Of a stretch of DNA of 64,000 nt, positions 57,401-64,000 are shown one piece after another. The notes under the pieces are model-generated. The model ran no database searches and had not been told where the DNA came from. It worked only from the letters and a program-made list of their open reading frames with translations. Numbering within the stretch: position 1 is the stretch's first letter; every line of letters begins with the position of its first letter. Source of the stretch: Caenorhabditis remanei (Eukaryota > Nematoda > Chromadorea > Rhabditida > Rhabditidae); the NCBI RefSeq assembly GCF_010183535.1, contig NC_071333.1, positions 5,702,587 through 5,766,586 of the forward strand, given 5' to 3'. The position numbers and the translations under genes were made by a program.

Positions 57401-60400
57401 GGTAGAAAATTACACTCTGGTTGGAAAATCTCTCAGAAACATTGAGGATGACGAATACAACAGACATGTTGTACCGGAAAGTGTGAGAGTGGCGTTAGTC
57501 AAAGAGGCTCATGCTGGAACAGTCGCTGGTCATTTCGGGATCGAGAAGATCATGAGACAGCTGAGTAAGAAATTCTATTGGCCAAAAATGAGGGTGATAA
57601 TTGAGAAGGTGGTAAAAGGCTGTCCAAAATGTCTCTGTGTAAACGATCATCCGAAACTAGTTGCTCCGTTAAAACCATATGAAACGTCTGCGCCGTTGGA
57701 GATTGTTGCGTGCGATCTCATTGATGTAGGCTTATCTACAGAAGGAAATCGTTATATTCTCTCAATTATTGACTTATTCACCAAGTATGCGAGTGCAATA
57801 CCTATCCCTGATAAGAAAGGAGAAACGGTGGTTAAAGCTTTTGTGGATAGATGGGCTATGGGAGAAGGGAGAATTCCAAATAAACTGCTCACAGATATGG
57901 GAAAAGAGTTTGATAATGAATACTTCAAACAGCTCACAAAGTTGTTGAAGATAGAGCATGTCATGACGAAGGGTTACAATAGTCGGGCAAATGGAGCAGT
58001 TGAGAGATTCAACAAGACTCTAATGCACATAATGAGCAAAAAGGCCGCGGTTCCGATAGAATGGGATGAACAAATTGCATTCGCTGTATATGCGTATAAC
58101 AGCGTGGCACATTCCACTACGGGTGAATCTCCAATGTATCTGATGTCAGGGAGGGATCCTAAGGGCCCACTTGATTTGGCCGGAGAGGATGCCGTTGGCA
58201 TGAGTTATGCAAATTTGGATGAATATAAACATTTGATGGTTGCAGAGCTGGCGAAAGCACATGCGCTGGTAAAAGAACGTGCTACGCAAGAACAAGAGCA
58301 ATATAAACACTTGTTCGATAGAAAGCATAACACAGAAAAACGGAAGTATCCAGTGCCAGGTAGTCGGGTTTTGGTAGAAATTCCAGCTGAAAAACTAGGT
58401 GCCAGATGTCCAAAGTTGGTGAATAAGTGGAAAGGTCCATATAGAGTAATTGCGTGTTCAGATACCTCAGCCACGGTTGTTCCAGTGCTGGGTAAAGGGA
58501 AAGAAATGCTCAAAATCCCATTTGATCATTTGAGGGTCATTCCTGGGGAAGTGGAAAATGTACCGATTGAAACAAGAAAAAACAGAGCTAAGATTCGCGC
58601 AGACAGTATACACATCGCTAACATGCAAGACACACAAATAAACCTCATTTCTTTCAGTGATGTATATACCTGTCGGTGCCCAGTCGGATGCACTTTTGTG
58701 CTCAAGGACTCAATGACCGCAAGAACTTCGTCCCCGTCACAAATGCAACGCATGATTGCACTCACCAAGGCTGCTCCGGAGTTCTTGCTTAAAGGAAATA
58801 CAAGGGAGTTATTGTTGGCCACCCAATCGCATATTCAAGGATTGAACACCACACCTGACTCAGACACGTTTCTTGCTCTGAGCAATTGCCCAACACTATC
58901 ATTGGTGGTGAAGGATCTCCGTGGATGGGAGCAAGAGTATCTCAAGTTCAAACAGTCCGTGCTCGAACGATTTCTTGGAAATGAGTTTGGCAATAAGGAT
59001 ACCATACAGATGATTCTGGCGCCAGGAGTGCCACGAGAGAGTGTTCCGATGCAGAACCTGCCCATAACCGCACTCAATGAGGATTCGTTGATTGAAGAGG
59101 TGCATGAACAGTGCACGAAGCTATACACTTCTATAGTTGTAGTGGTGGTACCCGTGTCAAGTCAGGATACTGACCTGGAATGGTGGCGAGCTATTGTTAA
59201 TGAGATTCCCAGCAAGTCCACTGTGTATGTGATACCCACACACATGATCGAGTTTGACCATTCGGTAATGGCTGTTTTTGTCAGTCTATTCGATCGTATC
59301 AAACGGGATCAAGGAGAAATTGTGCATGTTTCGCCAGAAGAAATTGTGGTGAATAAACAAAATCGGATGCTATATCTGGCGTCCGAGATAATGGAGGACA
59401 CTCAGTATTGGCAAACCGTGAAGGAGATGCTAGAGAAGAAGAATCGCAAGTGGCCACAGTTTCAAATTGCGACAATCAGCAAGTCGACTCCACAGGCACC
59501 ACAGAAAACGGAGTCAACGGAACTTCAACCGTCAAGTTCAGCAGCACCAACTGCAACAAGGACAGAAGGCTGGGACAGAGGATGGCCACCGATGCGTGGA
59601 CGTGGAAATGGGCGAGGAAGCCACAGAGGAGGCAGCCGTCAGCATAACAATGGTCACCACCCATACCGGAGGGATGGGACGTCGAATCGTAAATAAGGAG
59701 TGACTGACACACACGAAGCAAATTCCATGTCATAGATATATTATCTTGTAAACTATCTTGTTTTCTCTCTAATGCTTGCCAACATGTTCTGTTTCTTTCT
59801 AATCCTAGTTATCCTGGTTCTCTAAAAATGTCCTTCATTCCCTTACATATCTCTATCATATCTGCCCATGCCTACCAATTTCCTATTCCCTTCATGCTAT
59901 CCATTTCATAGTTATTCTTTCTTGAGTATATCTGAATCCTCTCATTATCTCTTTATCGAGCTCTCCTACTGTTCATATTGTCACTCTAGCCTGATTGAAG
60001 TGACGAGACTCTGCCCATTAAAGAACCATCCCATTCTCGTGCGTACGAGGGACTTGAAAAACGCGAGGATGTCCGGTGTTTCACCGGAATATTATGTCAT
60101 TTCGTGGTCTTTGTTTTATAAAAAGACTTATTTAAATTTCCCTCCCGAAGTCCACAAACACTCAAAACACGCAAACGAGAAACTTGGCGCAATCTTGGTG
60201 CCTTGGCACTTTTTTGGGGCAAGAGTAAAGTCATCAGAGAGAAGGCGTTCCTTTTCAGTTTGGTGGCTGTAGCAACGGTGTGTGCCGTTGTGAAGCTGTT
60301 TATTTGTTTTTCTTACCTCTGCTTGGGTATTGGGCCCATATTGTGTGTTTTACTTGATTTTATTAGTGCATTTTAGCCAGTTGGGCTCTTGGAATAAATA

Positions 60401-61535
60401 GTATATTCCTCAAAAAGGTGCGTGTTGTGTGTTTTCTGCGCGATTTCAGATTCTCGCTAGTGTCAAAAGTGTTTTGACATCGTTGTGCGCGATTTTCTCT
60501 TGAATCCGTCGTTTCTCTCTTGATTTCGTGTGTTTCTCATAGTTTTAGCTAATAAGTTTTGCAAGTTCATTCGTGAATTTGTATATCTTATTTACTAAGC
60601 ATTTAAGTTATTACTGAAGTAGTTACCTGGAAAATGTCCATGAAACCCGTTGGCGGATGCATTTTGAAGCATTATCTCAAGCTCGGTCTTTGGCATAATG
60701 ACAACTAGCGGTTCTGAAATGAAACAGTGATAATAGGTGACGTAGCTGGAGCAGATAACTTTTTCGTTTCAGTAACAAAACATGTCTGACTAGTTTGGTT
60801 TTCTGTATATTTTACTGAATCGTCATGTTTTACGAACACTTTTTTAAATAATATGATCTTCCATTCACAGAATAACATTTTTCAATTATAAATTAAATTC
60901 ACTCACTTCGATTATATTCTGGAACCGCCATGTACTTTTCCAACATCTTTCCAACATTTTTAGCGTTAATGTCTCCGCCTGAAATAACTTCCGTGGAAAT
61001 ATTTCTTATTATGTTCGATACGAAGTTTCAGAGATTTCTTACGTTTGTTTTGATAGCGCGCATGCACGAAATTTGGTTGAGAAACTGCTTGGCGCATCAT
61101 CGAACTTGGAAAATCTGCAAAAGAAATAAATACACACGAAACCTTATTTGAGGTTTACAGTGGGATAGTTATAGTATTTTTCAAATTTTGTATTGAAAGT
61201 ACTAAAATCATATTTTTTTAATGCCAAAAATCTAGATCTACAGTTGCTATTCACCTCCTTTTCGGCTTGAAGTTTGCACGACACCTCGAGCAAGATCTGG
61301 GACTCTTTGAGACAACGTAGTGGCATCTGTGATAAAGTAAGTTTCTGTTCGAATAACTATACAAAAGACGTCATATTGAATTTTTCAAAATTCGAAAGTG
61401 TTACTTTCGAATTCCCAATTTTTATTAGAAAATGAAAATAGTACCTGATGGCTGGCTTAACTGCGGCATTGGTGGAGTTGCAGTAAAGTTAACCTTCTCG
61501 TATCCATGTTTTCCATTATTAGGAGTAAAGTCCAT
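51419..61535 (-). CDS. 230-aa coiled-coil protein; intron 5 hosts an LTR retrotransposon
   Basis: Exons are 61535-61445, 61326-61255, 61114-61043, 60978-60907, 60713-60627, 51777-51697 and 51636-51419. All six introns are phase 1 and exons 2-4 are each exactly 72 nt. A GTTTTCAG site 12 nt before the ATG is a likely trans-splice acceptor. The N-terminal half is polar (MDFTPNNGKHGYEKVNF; VPDLARGVVQTSSRKG). The C-terminal ~70 residues form a charged coiled coil (ANEMKMAIERLDRE; TAKIEEKKRELDELTE). No domain recognised. Intron 5 (51778-60626) is 8.85 kb, of which all but about 48 bp is the element 51800-60595 plus its duplicated target, so the ancestral intron was of normal size. The retrotransposon lies antisense to this gene. 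Confidence 0.82.
51800..52325 (+). repeat. 5' LTR
   Basis: Starts TGTCCGGTGTTTCACCGG, a terminal hairpin, and ends CTTATTTAC. It contains GGAATAAATAGTATATTCC around 52120-52140, offering a TATA-like or AATAAA signal. Identical by eye over its whole length to 60070-60595. The end is placed using the 5-bp target duplication; TG...AC ends are not the usual TG...CA. Confidence 0.9.
52849..55587 (+). CDS. Retrotransposon Gag-protease polyprotein
   Basis: The first ATG after the left LTR is at 52849 (MALQEEPPSES), giving 912 aa. Residues about 40-160 hold a coiled coil with a repeated heptad ENEELIK. The region 350-560 is capsid-like (SEQTIEDFCLSIDELARIAF is typical of retrotransposon gag). An Asn/Ser-rich linker follows, then a zinc knuckle CYRCQEQGHIATYC (C-x2-C-x4-H-x4-C) near residue 665. 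A retropepsin with the active-site DSGA is near 741 and ENIILGMDQF follows. The frame stops at 55585-55587, overlapping the pol frame by 109 nt. Gag packages element RNA; the protease processes the polyproteins. Confidence 0.93.
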   Translation: MALQEEPPSESADAVTSPNDDGQQNVENGGVNEENQGGGNTQEPMEVEENVSLNFLRKTQDMLLNLAKEETHKMLKVYAKANVSTHESIMKPLSDLVVSANQKEEARVKEKEEMKKENEEVTKENEELIKENEELIKENEELKKENEILQNLLGGGSQGDLGSQAAGKQTVAQQMVSILEANGVDSVKELEQLFEKREKLQNLWTGQMDLFQASEKQCQQMEAKIKELRKSLKEVDRRMKTTKGPQAEKEEATRFIELNQRSNSYSRIGEYTAGVTQNEHNSQIMGNECQQMTSTETSPNTPGIKKSQRTMPKQTYTDKEMEEAIEKARCRSDCESETEKMNETMGGGRYYTDWDTGKPKEMSPVEMMNQMFIQQNLPEPPKFSAEENSVKLESFQKSFALKFGSFSDENQITLLETKFLSGRALRIFRGLPEHEKRSMQGVMQAMASRLRISPEDETRRAKCRWEILRKKSEQTIEDFCLSIDELARIAFKRVNASELSSFKTAKLLDAIAENETLSCLIDNRLLGMPERDHYDTCRMLATRYEQGIRDRKLRNKNSDNERKKGPSAQNSNASATNNASEQSNSSGQRNNTHAQNRNHFTNKTDSADSPTNQNWRQRTANNSDNNGNAKGFQECNECKLVGCHDPKCSKAPGNAKTYSRPVVTCYRCQEQGHIATYCTKQIPAKVNDTTVKENTVNSVDEQQVLTMPHAAPGKVCNNTVKPLIKIERGRIGSTEVNLMLDSGACISIIPQNIWKKIVSENGEEWMRKVKEEELPQVFTANNQPLKLLFTVEAETAMQTRTRLIKYYIADIDRENIILGMDQFNKLGVQVHIEDQPRAVKICKDIRLTPSSSRVVQVSVEGVVHKGKEYCVITPIQKCIALHHQFVKWKQMAKQWLLFPTLTQSQYCCEKDK
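55479..59696 (+). CDS. Retrotransposon Pol polyprotein with long C-terminal extension
   Basis: The frame is open for 1405 codons and lies at -1 relative to gag, so it is probably expressed by frameshifting within 55479-55587. Counting from 55479: reverse transcriptase with YVDD near 296; RNase H with YCDAS near 448 and FTDHKP; and an integrase HHCC zinc module (HAGTVAGHFG...CPKCLC, about 677-720). The DD35E triad follows (CDLID 745, TDMGKEF Asp806, GAVERF Glu842), then a GPY/F module (KWKGPYRVI, about 985). From about 1035 to 1405 there is extra sequence with CRCPVGC and SIVVVVVPVSS, and an RG-rich end (RGRGNGRGSHRGG); no family recognised. The catalytic motifs are all intact. Confidence 0.95.
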   Translation: MYCTAPSICKVEANGKAMVTISNFDTKPVLLRKGQMIAVGEVDGFEIVQEKCEDVEVLEEYLEETGFLNESAEIVCSVVQNEPDGKRWKTLCEHLKRQESSSESETEVWNVIQSFQNIFAIEDSELGRTNATTCEIELLDGAEPIRQKPRPIPLAIRPEIRKILQKMVMQGVIRSSKSPWSSPVVIVKKKDGSVRMCVDYRKVNKVVKNNAHPLPHIEATLQSLSGKKIFTTLDLLAGYWQIPLKEKSKEITAFAIGSELYEYNVLPFGLVTSPAVFQATMEAVVGDLLGKTAYVYVDDLLIASETMEQHVHDLKAILVRLEASGMKLRASKCHIAQKEVEYLGHRITPEGVKTEETKVNKMKNFARPENAEQMRSFLGLTSYYRKFMLNYAQVASELTPLTSVKNTWVWQAEHEAAFQELIQLICTAPVLMQPNIEKALDGSRPFMIYCDASRKGVGAVLAQEGDDGLQHPIAFTSKSLSPAEKRYHVTDLEALAMISALRRFKTITYGTAIIVFTDHKPLIALLKGSPLSDRLMRWSIEVMQFDVKIVYIAGKANVVADALSRGGCPAVEAEEAETTELTNIIGEIKVNSETKESEIVNKEEWLEMLKGEEGFGEIIRCLENGKLKEKVKIPGVKGEVPVENYTLVGKSLRNIEDDEYNRHVVPESVRVALVKEAHAGTVAGHFGIEKIMRQLSKKFYWPKMRVIIEKVVKGCPKCLCVNDHPKLVAPLKPYETSAPLEIVACDLIDVGLSTEGNRYILSIIDLFTKYASAIPIPDKKGETVVKAFVDRWAMGEGRIPNKLLTDMGKEFDNEYFKQLTKLLKIEHVMTKGYNSRANGAVERFNKTLMHIMSKKAAVPIEWDEQIAFAVYAYNSVAHSTTGESPMYLMSGRDPKGPLDLAGEDAVGMSYANLDEYKHLMVAELAKAHALVKERATQEQEQYKHLFDRKHNTEKRKYPVPGSRVLVEIPAEKLGARCPKLVNKWKGPYRVIACSDTSATVVPVLGKGKEMLKIPFDHLRVIPGEVENVPIETRKNRAKIRADSIHIANMQDTQINLISFSDVYTCRCPVGCTFVLKDSMTARTSSPSQMQRMIALTKAAPEFLLKGNTRELLLATQSHIQGLNTTPDSDTFLALSNCPTLSLVVKDLRGWEQEYLKFKQSVLERFLGNEFGNKDTIQMILAPGVPRESVPMQNLPITALNEDSLIEEVHEQCTKLYTSIVVVVVPVSSQDTDLEWWRAIVNEIPSKSTVYVIPTHMIEFDHSVMAVFVSLFDRIKRDQGEIVHVSPEEIVVNKQNRMLYLASEIMEDTQYWQTVKEMLEKKNRKWPQFQIATISKSTPQAPQKTESTELQPSSSAAPTATRTEGWDRGWPPMRGRGNGRGSHRGGSRQHNNGHHPYRRDGTSNRK
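59697..60069 (+). other. Retrotransposon 3' untranslated region with PPT
   Basis: 373 bp between the pol stop and the right LTR. It is pyrimidine-rich (many TCTTTC/CTATC), then purine-rich just before the LTR. A plus ORF spans it into the LTR (59868-60272) but has no sign of coding. Confidence 0.6.
60070..60595 (+). repeat. 3' LTR
   Basis: Identical by eye to 51800-52325; preceded by the purine tract and followed by the target duplication TAAGC. Confidence 0.92.
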
Positions 61536-62780
61536 TATGCAATACTCCTGAAAACTAAAATTGGAAAGAGTTTGACGCAGAAGGTGGAAATTGTAGAGAG
61601 AGAAAACGATAAGACTGCATACATATATTGCCAAAAACTAAGTGGAGGGAACAGAGGCGACACGGCAGAGATACGGACGGCAGAGACACGGATGCTTGGC
61701 CCCACAGGGTCATAAAAAGTGGTGACGTGTTTCGGCTTTTTTTGCATTTCTCTTGTACCGTAGATTATATTTTAATCTATGATCTGCCCGCCTAGCAAAG
61801 ATTGTTGGTAAAACAAACAGCGGTAGAGATTTGAATGGTTGAAAGACATTTTAAATAGAGAAAACTGCCGAACTCGCTGTTTCAATATTAATCACTGGAA
61901 ACTGATAACTTCATCTATTCCAAGAAGGAATTTATTGTTATTTGAAACGAAAAATCAAGTTAAATCTTTAATAGGACATAACTTGAAGAAAAGGACATAA
62001 TAAATGTGCAAATTATTCACACGAACGACAAAATGGAAAGAGAATGAAACAAGAGAAGGGGATTGATTGAAAAAAGGGGAATAGAGAGGAAAAAGGAAAA
62101 AACAATTCTCCCTCTCACTGCATGCGATAAGTGACCAATAATTTTGCACGTAAAATGAACTCTTCTCAATTGTAATATGACGCCAAAAAATGAGGCAAAC
62201 AGGTATGCGTATGTGAAAGACTTCTGTCGATTAAACGGTGTGTGTGGGGTTTAAGATTGATTCTAACCTTGTGGGCCAGTCTGAAACGTTCTCGGTATTG
62301 ATTGAATTCTAGTGTGATTGTGGAGAATATTTAGAGAATACGAGAGATTGACAGTGAAAGATTTATTAGCCGCGAGAAGTGGAACTATAGACGTAAACGT
62401 TAGAACTACAGACGAAAGGGTAAGTCACCGCCTGGGACAAAAAATATCGGTATCACTTCATAATTTTTGATTGCCTAGCAGTTTTTATTTTCGTTTTTAG
62501 TTTATAAATGTCTTTAAAATAGTCGAATTTTTTCGGCAAAATTTTTTTTTTTCAAAAAGTCAACAATCCGAATAAGTCTCTGAATTTTTCCAGATTTTTA
62601 AACTTTTCTCTTACTAGTTATTCGTTCGGTTTTGCTCACTGTGGATATCGTTTTTTTATGCTTACCGCCAATTGGTTGCTAAACGGCCCCAACTAATTAG
62701 TTATCTTTTTTGACATCGTCGCCACCCTGTTGGTACAAAATCACTTCTGTAAGCAAAATCTTTCAATGTTGGATTTTGCA
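61536..62780. other. Intergenic between divergent genes
   Basis: Promoter region of the coiled-coil gene (minus) and the small membrane-protein gene (plus). Short ORFs only. A GATTTTGCAG site ending at 62781 is the likely trans-splice acceptor of the next gene. Confidence 0.35.
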
Positions 62781-62800
62781 GCTCTTACCAGCAGTTCTAT

Positions 62801-63149
62801 ATGATCGAAATTATCCGATTTCTGGTAGTCATTCTAAATTCCATCGTCTTATTTTTAATTAACGCCATTATTTATTCAACGGAAGTTCCGGCAAAGCCTC
62901 ACGCGCCTACCCTCACCTCAGCGCGTCAGTTCACGTGGACACGTGTACTTCACAAGTGGTTTTCTGAAGTCAGTTGGCTTTCAGAGTTAGTTCCAGTTTT
63001 AGCGTTGGTGCTGTTCCTTTGTTTTGTAAGTTTATCGCTCTCTTATTCTATTTTCTTGCAATAAAGTATATTTATTGTAAGAAACTGTGTATTTGCCGTC
63101 TTATTTTTATCAGGACCCTATCACCCCGTATTTATACGCGGGCAACTGA
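62801..63149 (+). CDS. 86-aa protein with two predicted membrane segments
   Basis: Exons are 62801-63025 and 63114-63149; the intron has a GTAAGT donor and TTATCAG acceptor, phase 0. Residues 5-26 (IRFLVVILNSIVLFLINAII) form a membrane anchor or signal. A polar, basic middle (HAPTLTSARQFTWTRVLHKW) follows, then a second hydrophobic segment at about 61-75 (ELVPVLALVLFLCF) and the tail DPITPYLYAGN. The codon use in exon 1 is less AT-rich than flanking DNA. No family recognised. Reading through the donor would add a different hydrophobic end stopping at 63064. Confidence 0.6.
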
Positions 63150-63385
63150 ACTGTCCAGACCTGAATTGCTATAAGTGAGCAAAACATTTTAAAAAACTTT
63201 TTGATATAAAACAAATACAACATAAGCAACCCGTAAAATTTTGTAATTACAAGTGATGGAAAACCCGAATTTTGAGATCTTGAAAATGACAGTCCAAAAA
63301 CGAGAAAAACCTATTGTAAACAAATTTAAAAAAAAGAGAAAAACAACTAAAACAGAAAAAAATAATTTTAAGGAGGGATGAGAAA

Positions 63386-64000
63386 CTATTTTCGGTCATC
63401 GTCATCGTCATCTTCGACTCTTACCAAATATCGAGGACAATCTGGAGCGCACCTGAAAAAAATTGCCGCTTGTATGATATCAAAAGCAATACAGGCTCAT
63501 TTTTGAGAAAACTATGTGTATTCATAACTCACAAGCACTTATCGTCTCCAATTAGAGGCATATCATCCTTGTCCCAGTATGCAATCGTGACATCTTCTCC
63601 ATTTTTGATGTCCCTCAGAGCATAGACTGCAATACGAGGAATGACTGGATCTCCCGGGTTCTGTTGCACATAAACCTCAATGAAGATGGCATTCGGGTTG
63701 CACGAATGACTCATGAAACGAGCAACATTTCTGAAAATCATGACAATTATTGCAAAAAGTGCAGATAATTATTAGGTAAATGCAAAACGCAGAAATATTA
63801 ATCGAAGTCAGTTTTTTTATCATTCAAACTCTGGAACTGTTTAATCAACGTATATGAAATCAGTCGTGCCAAAAACAATTAATCACTAAAAAATGACATA
63901 CTTGCAAACCGGGCCAAAACGGGCCAACACACCCGGCGCGTAACTGGTTTCAAACTCAATATTATTATCTGAAAAATATACCGAACTGTAGAACTCGGCG
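63386..64000 (-). CDS. SET-domain lysine methyltransferase, C-terminal part
   Basis: Exons visible: beyond 64000 (or from 63968) to 63902, then 63730-63533 and 63452-63386. The C-terminal half of a SET domain is clear: NVARFMSHSCNPN (the RF-x-NHSC-x-PN motif with Ser for the first Asn), PRIAVYALRDIKNGEDVTI and AYW (the ELTFDY position, Tyr kept). A post-SET zinc site follows, CLCAPDC (C-x-C-x4-C), ending PRYLVRVEDDDDDDRK. The frame stays open through 63969-64000 (AEFYSSVYFSDN), so the exon probably continues off the edge. The C-terminal order SET then post-SET with an acidic tail is that of histone H3 methyltransferases; target residue unknown. Confidence 0.85.

Larger units (their letters stand above)
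51800..60595 (+). mobile_element. Full-length Ty3/Gypsy LTR retrotransposon (Cer-like), 8.8 kb
   Basis: Two ~526-bp LTRs flank gag-protease and pol. The target duplication is TAAGC (51795-51799 and 60596-60600). A primer-binding-site candidate TGGGGGCCGAAGCC begins at 52327, right after the left LTR, and a purine-rich stretch (GAAAAACGCGAGGA) precedes the right LTR. The order protease, reverse transcriptase, RNase H, integrase defines Ty3/Gypsy. No in-frame stop was seen in either long frame and the LTRs look identical, so insertion is recent and the element may be active. No envelope-like membrane protein is visible. Confidence 0.95.

Noticed and set aside
59868..60272. 134-codon ORF crossing into the 3' LTR
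   Set aside because: Pyrimidine-rich, crosses the LTR boundary, and the LTR part is also open in the left LTR by identity; not a third retrotransposon gene.

Overview
The window is nematode nuclear DNA, almost certainly Caenorhabditis (species not resolved). It is AT-rich. Nearly every gene can be rebuilt as short exons separated by 45-60 bp introns with GTAAGT/GTGAGT donors and TTTTCAG acceptors, and many start codons sit just after an orphan TTTTCAG-type site, as expected for spliced-leader trans-splicing. Gene content fits: a nematode-type nuclear receptor, two chemoreceptor-like 7TM genes, Chk1-like kinase duplicates, a tRNA-Gly and a Ty3/Gypsy (Cer-like) retrotransposon. Exon coordinates below were assembled by eye; the stated exon lengths and phases close exactly.

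Layout. 1-8.4 kb: a 5'-complete, Asn/Gly/Tyr-rich gene running off the left edge, a 70-aa gene, and two convergent Pro-rich genes. 8.4-13.4 kb: gene-poor, with a 140-bp palindrome, a degenerate SR-factor copy (SRSF1/rsp-3 type), a 354-bp hAT-type element and a collapsed kinase. 13.5-19.5 kb: two Chk1-like kinases, a divergent CDK-like kinase and tRNA-Gly(UCC), all on the minus strand. 20.7-30.2 kb: a small MADF-like gene with a GC-AG intron, a nuclear hormone receptor and a 13-exon gene whose 12 introns are all phase 2. 30.9-40.3 kb: decayed coding remnants, a 7TM receptor gene, small foldback elements and two tandem repeats.

41-51 kb: the most unusual stretch. A 2.8-kb foldback element carries tandem 181-bp units (544-bp higher-order repeat) with tRNA-like features in its arms. 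It truncates one copy (A) of an inverted pair of EF-hand genes. The other copy (B, 49.4-50.9 kb) is intact but carries an 888-bp hAT-type element made of CCGG-rich minisatellites in its second intron; copy A preserves the exact empty site. An AGC-kinase pseudogene and a second 7TM receptor gene lie between them.

51.4-61.5 kb: a 230-aa coiled-coil gene (all introns phase 1) whose fifth intron holds a complete 8.8-kb LTR retrotransposon in the opposite orientation. Its LTRs look identical, its TSD is 5 bp, and its gag-protease and pol frames are intact; pol has an unexplained C-terminal extension of about 370 aa ending in an RG-rich tail. 62.8-64 kb: an 86-aa two-TM protein gene and the 3' end of a SET-domain methyltransferase gene that runs off the right edge.
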